50,474 nucleotides of DNA from Pseudomonadota bacterium (GTDB lineage: Bacteria; Myxococcota_A; Bradymonadia; Bradymonadales; GCA-2716585), in NCBI GenBank assembly GCA_005804885.1, contig SYOX01000183.1, positions 1-50,474 on the forward strand. Reading direction: 5' to 3'. The position numbers were made by a program, and so were the translations under genes. Shown here one piece after another: positions 27,701 to 36,560 of the stretch. Each line of letters opens with the position of its first letter. The first letter of the stretch is position 1. The notes under the pieces are model-generated. The model did not search any database and was not told the DNA's origin. It saw nothing but the letters and a program-made list of their open reading frames with translations.

Positions 27701-28662
27701 CGCACCGCCGCCGTCGACGCCTCCGGCCCGATCAGGACGAAGCGCAGCGACGCGGCGCCCTCCGCGGCCCGCAACACCTGACCCGACGAGGGCGACAGCG
27801 GGACGATGCTCTCCTTGACCCGGCCCGCGTCGCTGACGTCGATGGGCTCGAAGGGCCCCAGCAGCACCTGCTCGCCGACCGCGCCCAGCGCGTCCGTCGG
27901 CGTCAGCGCGATCTGGAAGGCGTCCTCCACCGACTCGACGTCCGCCTTCAGGCTCCACACGATCGCGTGGCTCGCGCCCGCCCGCGCCGTCCTCAAGGCC
28001 GTCGGCAAGCCCTCGATCAGCGTCGGCTCGCTCAAGATCACGTCCCGCGGGTTGTCCCCGTCGACCACCTGCATCAGCACCGAGGTCGGATCCTCGGTCG
28101 AGTCCGACAACTTGAAGGCCACCCTGAGCAGCCCCGCCCCCAGGATGCTGACCTCCGGGTCCGAGAGCGACGGCGCGTCGTTGAGCGCCACGAAGCCCGT
28201 CGAGCTGCCCGCCACGCCCACCCCGCCGTCCTCGGCCCTCGGCGTCACGCGGATCTGCACCGCCTTGGAGCGGTCGAGATCCTCCGACGCCGCCCACTTG
28301 AAGGTGTAGGCCTTGCCCGAGGCCGTCGCCTCCAGCACCATCGGGTTCAGGCTGCCCTCACCGGGCGTGCACGGCGAGTAGTCCTCGCCGCCGGCCTCGG
28401 CGAACTCCACCGTGACCTGAGCCTGCAGACCCCCCTCGGCGGGATCACCCCCGAAGTCCCGCAGCACGAAGTCCACCTCGATCTCGCCGTCCACGCCGAG
28501 CTGACGACCCGAGAGCGCCTCGGACACCGACGCGATCGGCTTGGACTCCGGAAACTCCACGATCGTCACCGGCGCGCTGGGCTCCTCGCCGCAGCCAGAC
28601 GCCAGGAGCAGCGCGCACGACCCCAACAACGCCCCACGGCACGCAGTCGACTTGATCCACAT
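24772..28662 (-). CDS. Large lipoprotein with Ig-like (invasin/Big_1-type) and FG-GAP/VCBS repeats
   Basis: A 1296-residue exported protein. The start at ATG 28662 gives a lipoprotein signal (RGALLGSCALLLASGC); in-frame Met codons upstream at 28686 and 28701 lack a better signal. The first 550 residues form several beta-sandwich-like segments (FVLRDFGGDPAEGGLQAQV, RVAFKLSDSTEDPTSVLMQV). The middle has at least four Big_1-like domains (TVTARDAAGEPVVGRSVVID, VTARDTLGNAIEGIGARAT, VGFVDRFGNPVVG, VSVSDGFGNAVDDF). The last 370 residues carry six or seven FG-GAP repeats with DxDxDGxxD calcium loops (DMDNDGILDIVVANG, DLDGDGIQDFAVL, DLNADGRGDLVV, DLNDDGRLDLIS, DLDGDGDLDIATS, DFDGDRARDLVVS), likely a beta-propeller. 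Adhesion or matrix binding is likely from the architecture; the ligand is unknown. Confidence 0.87.
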   Translation of the reverse strand: MWIKSTACRGALLGSCALLLASGCGEEPSAPVTIVEFPESKPIASVSEALSGRQLGVDGEIEVDFVLRDFGGDPAEGGLQAQVTVEFAEAGGEDYSPCTPGEGSLNPMVLEATASGKAYTFKWAASEDLDRSKAVQIRVTPRAEDGGVGVAGSSTGFVALNDAPSLSDPEVSILGAGLLRVAFKLSDSTEDPTSVLMQVVDGDNPRDVILSEPTLIEGLPTALRTARAGASHAIVWSLKADVESVEDAFQIALTPTDALGAVGEQVLLGPFEPIDVSDAGRVKESIVPLSPSSGQVLRAAEGAASLRFVLIGPEASTAAVRLETLIEGVTAPMRIEALIAEDDPGAMDLDLSDLPTSEAGEVYTALWSVGADVPNDINDLSVGFAVSRSSGDAEEFEVLVPVRVDGNHNPTAVLTPPPALVTDPAVDLRVVISDDEGNPVDLSLRVSFDGGESFVDATIDQSTPRRNLPGDGSEQVVRWRVQDDVLGAFGANVAVRHAVLEVVVADGALDELSTSAPLLSAPFAIEVEQPVDPGLSSLQVSRSSALANLQDSLQVTVTARDAAGEPVVGRSVVIDVTGEGNVLTPAIGVTGIDGVFEAALSARRAERKTITARVLSGGGEVRLSDRREVLFQGDPSAASASQSSAASSPQGPLPADGLTSYSVEVTARDTLGNAIEGIGARATTASLGVGIGNAFQQTDAQGRATFLVNSTSTGQVRLEVRLEAEGRAPVTLPPVLLGFGAGEPERLAFLRAPDESVAGEPMAMVVGFVDRFGNPVVGRGEARVTLSIAQGPQGGRLQGPTEVQASAGEALFAVVLAKAGAYQLSASAQGLGSATSSTITVEAGAASRLSFVNQPRDTAVGAANTAQVSVSVSDGFGNAVDDFEAAIRLELGNNISGAGLFGGDPQVATGGVAIFGQLIVDRAGAGYTLLALAEGLEEAESEPFDVGLFLEGPSRLVGPTPVDLASGDMDNDGILDIVVANGNTPGSFGIFLGNGAGGFDSAGSEFLAIRPISVALSHLNGDSNLDVVLMSYDQNLDRATVQVFAGNGQGDTGNVNSKFAGGQPVDMAAGDLDGDGIQDFAVLMADRTVAIFRGTDALLVRDAVIVPVAGLLQPRAIAISDLNADGRGDLVVADDAGVQEGRLWLLDGQGALAFGAPREVRVAAQPSALGVGDLNDDGRLDLISAGAQGVSVLASIGGGQFLSLGTIPAGDGVSDLELVDLDGDGDLDIATSNRVGDDVSIALGDGFGGFDVIAPGQAGNGPSALVSGDFDGDRARDLVVSNRDDNDVTVLLNARP

Positions 28663-28895
28663 CGATCGCACCTCAACACCACTCATTGACGCCGCCTCCA
28701 ATCGAGCGCCGCTCCCCCACCTGGGAGATCGACACGGCCACTAGGGTCGATGGCTTTAACCTTCGGTGAGAATAGCCGCTTCGAGGCTCAGGTTCCACAA
28801 CAGCCCGCGCACGCCCCAGGAAAGATGGGGCCGGCGGCGACCCCCGGAGCACGCCAGGGCTCGACAAGGGTCACCGCCGCGCTCATCGGGCTCAT

Positions 28896-31346
28896 CTAAC
28901 GGGCGCGGCGGATCACCGCCAGCCCCAGCAGCGCCAGCCCCAGCAGCCAGCCGCGCCCAGGCAGCGCGGGGCCGTGATCGAGCGTGACGCAGCCGCACGT
29001 GTCGTCCTCGGGCTCGGGCTCGGGCGTCGGCGCCGGCTCGCCCTCCGGGGTCCCCTCCGGCTCAGGCTGCGCCTCCGGCTCGGGCGTCCCCTCCGGCTCG
29101 GGCTCCTCGATCTCGACGCACGCGCTCAGGTCAAAGGTGCAGTCCTCATTGCACGTGATCCCCTCACCCTCGCGGTCAAGGTCCGCGCACCCGATGGCGC
29201 CCAGGTTGTCCCCGTCGCAGTCCTCGAAGTCGTTGATGACGCCGTTGCCGCAGCTGCTGCAGAACTCCGTGTCGAAGGTGCAGTCCTCGCTGCAACCCAG
29301 ATCGCCCCTGAGGAACCCGAGCGCGACGCAGCTCTCCTCGTCCAGATCCACCCCGTCGCACTCCTCGTCCTCCTCCTGGATGCCATTGCCGCACACCGCC
29401 GCCACGCGGCACGCGCTCGTATCGAGCTGGCACACCATCGGGTCGCAGGCCAGCTCGCCGCCCTCCTCGAAGCCCAGCGACACGCAGTCCTGACCGTCGA
29501 AGTTCTCCCCGTCGCACTGCTCGTTGGCCGAGAGCTCGATCTCGCCGTTGCCGCAGTTGTTGCACGCCTCGGTGTTGAGCTGGCACTCCGGCGTGCAGCC
29601 GACCTGACCCCCGGCGAAGCCGAAGTCCAGACAGCTCGAATCGCCGACGTCGTCCGCGTCGCAGGGCTCGCCCTCGTCCAGCACCCCGTTGCCGCAGTTC
29701 GTGCACGAGCCCGTGTCGAGCTGGCAGCCCGCCGTGCAGCGCAGCGCGCCGCCGAAGAAGCCCTCCGCCTCGCAGGTCGCGTCGCCGAAGGACTCGCCGT
29801 CGCACTCCTCACCCTCGTCCAGCACGCCGTCGCCGCAGTTGTCGCACCCCTCGGTCACCAGACCGCAGGCGCCGTCGCAGGCCAGGACCCCGCCCACGAA
29901 GCCCTCGCTGGCGCAATCCCGGCCGCCCAGATCCGCCCCGTCGCACGCCTCGCCGCCATCCTGGACGTCGTCGCCGCAGTTGTCGCACCCCGACACGTCA
30001 AACAGGCAACCCTGCCCGCAGCCGAGCTGACCCCCCAGGAAGCCCCGCTCGACACACCCGTTGCCGTCCAGATCCGCCCCGTCGCACTCCTCGGCGCCCT
30101 CCCGGACCCCGTCGCCACACACCACGTTCGGCGGCGCCTCGCACTGCGTCGTGTCAAAGCGGCACGCCCCATTGCACCTCAGCTCGCCGCCGATGAAACC
30201 CCGGCCCTCGCAATCCTGATTGGCCAGCGCGGCGCCGTCGCACTGCTCGCCGGGGTCGATGTTCCCGTCGCCGCAGTCGTCGCAGCCCGTGGCGTTGAAG
30301 GTGCAATTGCTCAGACACGCCAGCTGACCGCCAAAGAACCCGCGATCCTGGCAGCTCTGCTCGTTGAGGTCCTGGCCGTCGCACTGCTCGCCCGAGTCAA
30401 CTTCCCCGTCGCCGCAGTCGGTGCAGTTGTCCGTGTTGAGCTCCTGACAGCTTGACCCGCATAGGAGCGCCCCGCCGAAGAAGCCCTCCGTCTGGCAGCT
30501 CCGGCCCCCGAAGCTGGCCCCGTCGCAGACCTCGCCGCTGTCGACGAAGCCATTGCCGCAGTTCGTGCAAGCGGCTGTATCAAAACGACAATCTCCACCG
30601 CAGGAGAGCGCCCCGCCGAGGAAGCCCCGGCTCGTGCAGCTCTGGCCGCCGAGGTTGCCCGCGTCGCACTGCTCGCCCGGGTCAATGCGGTTGTTCCCGC
30701 AAGGATCGCAGGCGTTCGTGTTGAGCGTGCAGTTGTTGTTGCAGCTCAGATCCCCGCGCGCGAAGCCGAGCCCGACGCAGCTCGACCCGTTGAGGTTCCC
30801 CCCGTCGCACTGCTCGCCCGGGTTGATGTTCCCATTGCCGCAGTTGTTGCACTGCGAGGTGTCAAAGCGACACAGCCCGTCGCAGCGCAGCGTCCCGGCG
30901 GCGAAGCCCTGCGTCGAGCACTGGGCCCCGTTGAGGTTCCCCCCGTCGCACTGCTCCCCGACGTCGATCGCGCCATTGCCGCAAGGGTTGGGCGGCATGG
31001 GGAAGTTGGTGGCGTCGCCCGGGCGAGTGGCCTGCACGCTCGGCAGCGGCTGACCGGGGCGCCACGCGCCCGTGGGATCGCCGAGCTCCTGGCCGTTGGT
31101 GAAGCCGTCCCCGTCCGAGTCGAGGTTGAAGACCCCGGCCCAGTTGCGCCCGTTGGCCGGGTAGGCGATCCCGAAGGCGTTGCGCGACCCGCCGCCCGCA
31201 GGGTTGAAGTGGCACGTCGAGCACCTGAAGGGCGTCGGGATCGTGTTGACGTAGCTGGAGAAGGCCTCGGCCTCCCCCTCCATCATCCAAGGTATGGCCA
31301 GGAGCACCGCAAGCCCCAGCGCCGCTCTCTTCAAGGCGTCCTTCAT
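28896..31346 (-). CDS. MYXO-CTERM protein with heme-c motif and 13 Cys repeats
   Basis: An 816-residue protein. ATG 31346 follows GGAAGGGG and gives a signal peptide (ALGLAVLLAIPWMMEGEAEA). Near residue 40 lies FRCSTCHFNPAGGGSRNAFG, a CxxCH heme-c motif, then a calcium-loop DSDGDGFTNGQELGDP. Thirteen repeats of about 45 residues follow, of the form NCGNGxIDxGEQCDGxxLxGxxCxxxGF and GGxLxCxxxCxFDTxxC, each with six or seven Cys. A Glu/Pro linker (PEPEGTPEPEAQPEPEG) leads to CGC, a hydrophobic segment (WLLGLALLGLAVI) and RRAR, which fits a MYXO-CTERM sorting tail processed by myxosortase. It should be anchored at the cell surface; whether the heme site is occupied is unknown. Confidence 0.85.
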   Translation of the reverse strand: MKDALKRAALGLAVLLAIPWMMEGEAEAFSSYVNTIPTPFRCSTCHFNPAGGGSRNAFGIAYPANGRNWAGVFNLDSDGDGFTNGQELGDPTGAWRPGQPLPSVQATRPGDATNFPMPPNPCGNGAIDVGEQCDGGNLNGAQCSTQGFAAGTLRCDGLCRFDTSQCNNCGNGNINPGEQCDGGNLNGSSCVGLGFARGDLSCNNNCTLNTNACDPCGNNRIDPGEQCDAGNLGGQSCTSRGFLGGALSCGGDCRFDTAACTNCGNGFVDSGEVCDGASFGGRSCQTEGFFGGALLCGSSCQELNTDNCTDCGDGEVDSGEQCDGQDLNEQSCQDRGFFGGQLACLSNCTFNATGCDDCGDGNIDPGEQCDGAALANQDCEGRGFIGGELRCNGACRFDTTQCEAPPNVVCGDGVREGAEECDGADLDGNGCVERGFLGGQLGCGQGCLFDVSGCDNCGDDVQDGGEACDGADLGGRDCASEGFVGGVLACDGACGLVTEGCDNCGDGVLDEGEECDGESFGDATCEAEGFFGGALRCTAGCQLDTGSCTNCGNGVLDEGEPCDADDVGDSSCLDFGFAGGQVGCTPECQLNTEACNNCGNGEIELSANEQCDGENFDGQDCVSLGFEEGGELACDPMVCQLDTSACRVAAVCGNGIQEEDEECDGVDLDEESCVALGFLRGDLGCSEDCTFDTEFCSSCGNGVINDFEDCDGDNLGAIGCADLDREGEGITCNEDCTFDLSACVEIEEPEPEGTPEPEAQPEPEGTPEGEPAPTPEPEPEDDTCGCVTLDHGPALPGRGWLLGLALLGLAVIRRAR

Positions 31347-31512
31347 CTCATCCCCTTCCTTTCGCAGTTCATGCCGAAGAAGTCTCATCCCAAGGTTCGC
31401 GCTGTCGCGGACGTCGCCCGTGAAAGGTTCCGATACCGGCCCTCGCAAGTCAAGTCCCCGCCCCTCGACCTCGGCCGCCCCGGCCCCGAGGCCGACGCCG
31501 CAGATCTGCCGC

Positions 31513-34500
31513 TCAGGTCCGCGCCCGATCGGGCGCGAAGACCGCCACCAGATCGTCGCGGGTCAGCGCGTCGACCATCACCCGATCGGCGTCGATGGCC
31601 GACGCCATCAAGGCCCGCTTGCGCTCCTGCAGCTCCAGGATCTTCTCCTCCACGGTGTCACGGGCGACGATCTTGAGGCTGATCACGGGCCGGGTCTGGC
31701 CGATGCGGTGGGCGCGGTCGGTGGCCTGAGCCTCCACGGCGGGGTTCCACCAGGGATCCAGGTGCACCACGCAGTCCGCGCCCGTCAGGTTCAGCCCCGA
31801 ACCCCCGGCCTTGAGGCTGATCAAGAAGACCGGCGGCCCCGCCGGGTCGTTCCACCGCTCGACGAGCGCCTGCCGATCCCGCGTCCCGCCGTCGAGGTAG
31901 AGCCAGCCCAGACCCCGCGCCTCAAGCCCCGACTCCACCAGCCGCAGCAAGGAGGGCCATTGCGAGAAGATCAGCGTCCGGTGCCCCGCCTCGATCAGCC
32001 CCTCAAGCCGCTCAAAGAGCAGATCGAGCTTCGCCGAGCGCTTCACGCCGCGCGCCTCCTCCATCGGCAAAAGCCGCGCGTCGCAGCAAGCCTGCCGCAG
32101 CCGCGTGAGCGCCTCCAGGATCTTGATCGTCGCCCCTCGCACCCCCTTCTCGTCGACAGCCTCCAGGACCTCGTCCCGGTAGACCTCCCGCAGCCCCTCG
32201 TAGAGCGCCCGCTGCCGCCGACCCAGCTCGCAATAGAGCACCTGCTCCTGCCTCGGCGGCAGCTCCGCGGCCACCTCCGCCTTGAGCCGCCGCAGCACGA
32301 AGGGCCGCACCCGCGACCGCAGCGCCCGCAGCGCCTCCAGGTCGCTGTCGCGCTGGATGGGGTTCGCGTAGCGACGCCCGAAGGCCACCTGCGTCCCAAA
32401 AAAACCAGGCATCACGAAATCAAAGAGGCTCCACAGGTCATGGAGGTTGTTCTCCATCGGCGTCCCCGTCAGCGCCAGCCGGTGATCCGCCTTGAGCCCT
32501 CTCGCCTTGCGGCTGATCCCGCTGCCGGGGTTCTTGATCTGCTGCGCCTCGTCCAGCACCGCGTAGCGCAGGTGGAGCGCGCCGAAGAGCGCGCTGTCGA
32601 GCCGCATCAAGTTGTAGCTCGTCACGATCACGTCCACGCCCTCGGGCAGCGCCTCCCCGCGACCCTTGCCGTGGTGCACGGCCACCCGCAGCGAGGGCGC
32701 AAAGCGCCTCGCCTCGATCTCCCAGTTGTAGACCACCGAGGCCGGCGCCACCACCAGCGAGGGCCTCCCCGGCCAGCGCGCGTGCGTGTCGGCCAGGATC
32801 GCCAGCACCTGCAGCGTCTTGCCCAGCCCCAGGTCATCGGCCAGCACGCCCCCCAGCCCCGCCCCCCTCAAGAAAGCCAGCCACCGCACACCCTCGCGCT
32901 GGTAGCCGCGCAGCTGAGCCTCGATCGGCGCCGCAAGCTCCACCTCCGGGATCGACTCGAAGCTCCTGAGCGCCTTCGAAATCCCCAACCACCGCGCCGC
33001 CGCCTCGCGCTGCGGCGCCTCGGCCAGCAACCCCTCGGCCAGCGGCGCCGCGCCCGCCCCGAGCTTGCCCCCCGCCGCCTTGCGCAGCTCCTCCAGCTCC
33101 ACCAGCCCCTCGCCGTGCCGCGACAGCCACCGACGAGGCAGCCGCGCGACGCCCCCGCCCGCCAGCCGGTAATAGCGCTCCCCGTCCAGCCACGCCTTGA
33201 GCACCGCCTCCAGCGCCGCATCCCGACCCCCAGCCTCGAAGCGCACGTCCAGGCTGAACCAGTCGATCCCGCTGGACACCTGCACGCTGGGCAAGAGGCT
33301 CCCGACCACCTTGTTGCGCACCAGAGAGCGCTCCCCATAGATCGTCCACCGACCCGACAGCCCCGACAGCCCCTCCATCAAGAAATCAAAGGCCGCCTCA
33401 CCCTCCAGCCGCGCCGGCAATGAGACCCCAAGCTGCGCCTCCAGCGCCTCGATCCGCCCGACCTCGAACCCTCGATCGCGCTCGACCAGCGCGTGACCCT
33501 CGTCCTGAAGCACCGCGATCACCGGCGCGCCCTCCTCCGCCGAGGCCTCCGCGCTCCGATCGCCGAGGTGGTAGCCAAAGCGGGCCGCGATGACGAGCTG
33601 ATCGCCCTCCTCCGACAAGAATAACCTCGGCTCGATACGATCCGCCGACGACACCCCCGACATGTCCCCGCGCGACAACCTCAAGGGGATCGGGCAGCGC
33701 AAGGCGAAGGACTCGATGAAGCGCGGCACGTCCGAGCACGGGATCGCCGACAGCGGCTCGCTCAAGAGCGGCCTCATTGCCTCGGGGAAGCGCGGCGACA
33801 GCGGCGCGATCACCCCCTCCGAGAGCACAAAGCCCGGTCCCACCTCCAACACAAGCCTCAAGGGCGGCGACCACGACAGCTCCAACCCTCCCCCCTCGAC
33901 CGCCGACGCCCGAAGCTCCGGCAGCACCGGCACCTCCGACACCTTGACCGGGACCCCTTCCCAGAACACCTCCCGCGCCCCGGAGAGGTGCGCCATGATC
34001 GACCCCAACCCCTTGTCGATCAGCGCCGTAGCCTCCCGCTGCTGCGTGATCCGGGTCGTCATCTGAAAAACCTCGTAGAGCGCCTCCAGACGACGCACCT
34101 CCACGTCGATCGCCCGATCCACCTCGCCGAGCCCGCGCACCTTCGCCTCGGCGCCCTCGAAGGTCGCCGGCATCGACTGCGGCTTGAGCACACCCCCGCC
34201 CCGCCTCGGCGCCTTCATCAAGACCCTGCCGATCACACCCCGGTAATCCGACAGCGTCGACCCATTGCGGCTCGACCTGACCGCAGACCCCGACGACTTG
34301 AGCAGGTAGCGCACCCAGCCCTCGTGCCGCTTGTCCTCCACCGCCACCGGCGCCTCGGGCAGCCGCGCCATCAACTGAAGCTCCCACCAGGGCGTGTCGA
34401 AGAAGGCCCGGCATGACTCCGTCTGGCTGGCCAGCGCCAGCAGCGCCGCCAGCCGATGCTCCTCCTTGAAGCCGCCCCACCCCTGCGACGGGGACCCCAG

Positions 34501-34797
34501 CAGGCCGTTGATGGGGTCGGTCATGTTCCAGATCTCCTGCAGCGCCCCGCCGACCCGCACCCACAAGAGCGACCCACGAAAACGGCTCGACCCCACCCGC
34601 ACGAAGCGCGACAACATCAAGGCCTCGCCGTAATGGCCGCCGAAGCTGCGCCCCGCCACCCGCTCGAAGAAGACCTGCACCCGCAAGGACGGCGGATCGA
34701 AGCCCGCCGGCACCTTGATCGAGATCCCCTCGGGCCGATCCTCCTGGCGAAGCTCGTCCCCCACCAGCCTCATCATCTCGTTGAGCGCCTCCCTCAT
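31513..34797 (-). CDS. SNF2-family DNA-dependent ATPase/helicase
   Basis: A 1094-residue protein. The C-terminal half is a SNF2 motor: DDLGLGKTLQVLA (Walker A, Lys near residue 660), VVAPASVVYNWEIE, DEAQQIKNPGS (motif II, about 747), LALTGTPMENNLHDLW (motif III), then the second RecA lobe with LIFSQWPSLLRL, FLISLKAGGSGLNLTGAD and ATDRAHRIGQTRPV. The N-terminal 600 residues are a poorly conserved region as seen in bacterial SNF2 proteins with a SNF2-associated N-terminus. It translocates on DNA to remodel protein-DNA complexes; the bacterial targets are unclear. The first ATG (34797) is only 4 bp after the upstream stop; M8 at 34776 has a better-spaced GGGAGG and may be the real start. Confidence 0.93.
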   Translation of the reverse strand: MREALNEMMRLVGDELRQEDRPEGISIKVPAGFDPPSLRVQVFFERVAGRSFGGHYGEALMLSRFVRVGSSRFRGSLLWVRVGGALQEIWNMTDPINGLLGSPSQGWGGFKEEHRLAALLALASQTESCRAFFDTPWWELQLMARLPEAPVAVEDKRHEGWVRYLLKSSGSAVRSSRNGSTLSDYRGVIGRVLMKAPRRGGGVLKPQSMPATFEGAEAKVRGLGEVDRAIDVEVRRLEALYEVFQMTTRITQQREATALIDKGLGSIMAHLSGAREVFWEGVPVKVSEVPVLPELRASAVEGGGLELSWSPPLRLVLEVGPGFVLSEGVIAPLSPRFPEAMRPLLSEPLSAIPCSDVPRFIESFALRCPIPLRLSRGDMSGVSSADRIEPRLFLSEEGDQLVIAARFGYHLGDRSAEASAEEGAPVIAVLQDEGHALVERDRGFEVGRIEALEAQLGVSLPARLEGEAAFDFLMEGLSGLSGRWTIYGERSLVRNKVVGSLLPSVQVSSGIDWFSLDVRFEAGGRDAALEAVLKAWLDGERYYRLAGGGVARLPRRWLSRHGEGLVELEELRKAAGGKLGAGAAPLAEGLLAEAPQREAAARWLGISKALRSFESIPEVELAAPIEAQLRGYQREGVRWLAFLRGAGLGGVLADDLGLGKTLQVLAILADTHARWPGRPSLVVAPASVVYNWEIEARRFAPSLRVAVHHGKGRGEALPEGVDVIVTSYNLMRLDSALFGALHLRYAVLDEAQQIKNPGSGISRKARGLKADHRLALTGTPMENNLHDLWSLFDFVMPGFFGTQVAFGRRYANPIQRDSDLEALRALRSRVRPFVLRRLKAEVAAELPPRQEQVLYCELGRRQRALYEGLREVYRDEVLEAVDEKGVRGATIKILEALTRLRQACCDARLLPMEEARGVKRSAKLDLLFERLEGLIEAGHRTLIFSQWPSLLRLVESGLEARGLGWLYLDGGTRDRQALVERWNDPAGPPVFLISLKAGGSGLNLTGADCVVHLDPWWNPAVEAQATDRAHRIGQTRPVISLKIVARDTVEEKILELQERKRALMASAIDADRVMVDALTRDDLVAVFAPDRART

Positions 34798-34801
34798 CCC
34801 C

Positions 34802-35083
34802 TCACCTCGTCGCCAACCACCACGCCACCAACGCCAGCACCCCGAAGCCCACCAGCCACGGCCACGACACCTGCGCCCACGCCCGCCACCCCACCACCCC
34901 GCGACCCTGCCCGTGGCACCTCGTACACACCGCCACCGTCTTGACCGCGCCCCCCGTCAACACGCTGCAGTCCGCGCAGATCAAGGCCCGACAGGTCGCG
35001 CACGGCCCCGCCGCCGGGGCATGGCACAACACACAATAGATATCGTCAGGCTCGAAGCCCGCGGGCGTCGTCATCCTCGCCAT
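34802..35083 (-). CDS. Small zinc-finger (B-box-like) membrane protein
   Basis: A 93-residue protein. Four CxxC-type pairs in the N-terminal half (IYCVLCHAPAAGPCATCRAL, then ICADCSVL and VAVCTRCHGQG) resemble a B-box or zinc-ribbon that binds two Zn ions. A single C-terminal transmembrane helix follows (WLVGFGVLALVAWWLA). ATG 35083 is used because it starts just before the finger; M4 at 35074 is an alternative, and the frame runs 90 codons further upstream in unlikely sequence. Its stop is 4 bp before the first SNF2 ATG, so the two are co-transcribed and probably coupled. Its job, perhaps membrane tethering of a DNA-associated complex, is speculative. Confidence 0.65.
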   Translation of the reverse strand: MARMTTPAGFEPDDIYCVLCHAPAAGPCATCRALICADCSVLTGGAVKTVAVCTRCHGQGRGVVGWRAWAQVSWPWLVGFGVLALVAWWLATR

Positions 35084-35220
35084 TCCCCAGCAAGCGCCGC
35101 GCTCCCCGCCCCACCACCACACGACCCGGAGGCGATCCAGCGGCACAACCTGACACCAGCCATACGCCTCTGTAAAGCGCCCGCGACCGCTCGACCCCTC
35201 GCAAAAACCGACCGCGTCAT

Positions 35221-35247
35221 TGTCTCCCTCAGACAGGATGATATCCT
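35221..35247. promoter_or_regulatory. Two abutting palindromes in a divergent intergenic region
   Basis: TGTCT-CCCTC-AGACA (35221-35235) abuts AGGAT-GAT-ATCCT (35235-35247). The pair lies between the divergent zinc-finger/SNF2 operon (start 35083) and the beta-helix lipoprotein (start 35344), where an operator would be expected. The pattern is clear; function is inferred. Confidence 0.35.
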
Positions 35248-35343
35248 CAAGCACACGACCCGGCGCGGCCACGGACCACGCGCAAGCGCCATACCCTTCG
35301 ACCACGCCGGGCGAAACCGCCGCCTCAAAACGGACCCAACACC

Positions 35344-36486
35344 ATGAAATCAAACAAGATTCTACTCACCCTCTGCGCCGCCATCCTCCCCGCCCTGGCC
35401 GCCTGCGGCGAGGACGACCCCAAGGCCGCGCCGATCAGCCCGACCCCCGAGGCACAGCCCGAGGCACAACCCGAAGCCCAACCCGAAGCCACCCCCGAGG
35501 CACAGCCCGAAGCCACCCCCGAAGCCCAGCCCGAGGCGCAACCCGACGCCGAGCCCAGCCCTGAAGCCGAGCCCACGCCGGAGCCTGCGCCGGAGCCCAC
35601 GCCAGAAGCCGAGCCGGAAGCCGAGCCCGAGGCCATCCCCATGGAGGAGATCGAGGTGCTCGGCGGCGACGTCTCGGGGCAATGGTGCGGTCAGGTGACG
35701 CTGCGGGGCTCGGCGCGCGTGCCGGCCGGTCAGACGCTGTCGATCTGCGCCGGATCGTCCGTCCGCGTCGTCCCCGACGGTGGCGCCCGCGTTGCGCTGG
35801 AGGTCGAAGGCGCCCTCCAGATCAACGGCTCCCGCGCGGCCCGAGTGGCGCTCACCTCGGAGACGAGCTGGGCCGGGATCGTCGTGTCAGGCCGCCTCGA
35901 CGCCGCCTTCATCGACGTCTCACGCGCCGAACGGTGCCTACGCGGCCAGGCGACCTCCGAGATCAACGTCTCCGAGGCGACCTTCACCCAATGCGGCACC
36001 AGCCTCGTGCTGGCCAACGGCGGCACCTTCGACCGCACGACGATCATCGGGGGAGACAGCGTCAGCATCGACGGCGGCGTCCTGCGCATGGCCGACAGCA
36101 CCATCGACTTCCAGACCAACGGCGACGTGCCCGACTGCACGCGCTGGAGCCGCGGCGGCGCCGTCCTGGATCACGTCCTCTTCACCGGCTGCCACTGCCC
36201 ACTGCACTTCGGCGCCACCACCGAGGAGGTCACCGTCACCAACTCGATCTTCGACCGCGCCACCTTCCCCATCATGGTCGCCAACATCCAGGGCACCTTC
36301 TCCCACAACCACATCCTCGGCGGCATCAGCCAGATCCTCGACATCGGCGGCGGCATCGACATCGACATCCGAGACAACTACTACGGCGGCCAGGCCCCCG
36401 ACATCGGCACCAACGACATGGGCCAGTTCCGAAACGCCGACGCCTTCCTCGCCGAGCCCGTCACCGACGTCGGCCCCCGCGACTGA
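35344..36486 (+). CDS. Lipoprotein with Pro-Glu linker and right-handed beta-helix domain
   Basis: A 380-residue protein with signal ILLTLCAAILPALAAC (lipobox Cys at about 21). Residues 30-100 are a repetitive stalk of PEAQPEA/PEATPEA units coded by 9-12 bp direct repeats. The rest (from about 105) has short repeated beta strands with Asn/Asp turns (GTTLRGSARVPAG-like segments, IVVSGRLDAAFIDVSRAERC, INVSEATFTQC, SISIDGGVLRMADSTIDF-type rungs, VTVTNSIFDRATFPIMVANI), as in parallel beta-helices of the pectate-lyase/NosD kind. No catalytic motif is recognised. It would project a beta-helix from the outer membrane; ligand unknown. The RBS is weak. Confidence 0.75.
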   Translation: MKSNKILLTLCAAILPALAACGEDDPKAAPISPTPEAQPEAQPEAQPEATPEAQPEATPEAQPEAQPDAEPSPEAEPTPEPAPEPTPEAEPEAEPEAIPMEEIEVLGGDVSGQWCGQVTLRGSARVPAGQTLSICAGSSVRVVPDGGARVALEVEGALQINGSRAARVALTSETSWAGIVVSGRLDAAFIDVSRAERCLRGQATSEINVSEATFTQCGTSLVLANGGTFDRTTIIGGDSVSIDGGVLRMADSTIDFQTNGDVPDCTRWSRGGAVLDHVLFTGCHCPLHFGATTEEVTVTNSIFDRATFPIMVANIQGTFSHNHILGGISQILDIGGGIDIDIRDNYYGGQAPDIGTNDMGQFRNADAFLAEPVTDVGPRD

Positions 36487-36540
36487 GCCCGCCCCAGAAG
36501 GCGCCTCGGCCCCTCTCGGGTCGACCGCCGCCTCCCTGAA

Positions 36541-36560
36541 GCCCCTGCGCCCTCAGGGGC
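36541..36560. terminator. Hairpin between convergent lipoprotein genes
   Basis: A perfect 7-bp stem (GCCCCTG with CAGGGGC, six-base loop) spans the end of the minus-strand IgGFc-domain gene, 55 bp after the stop of the plus-strand beta-helix gene. A bidirectional terminator is plausible; no U-tract. Confidence 0.4.
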
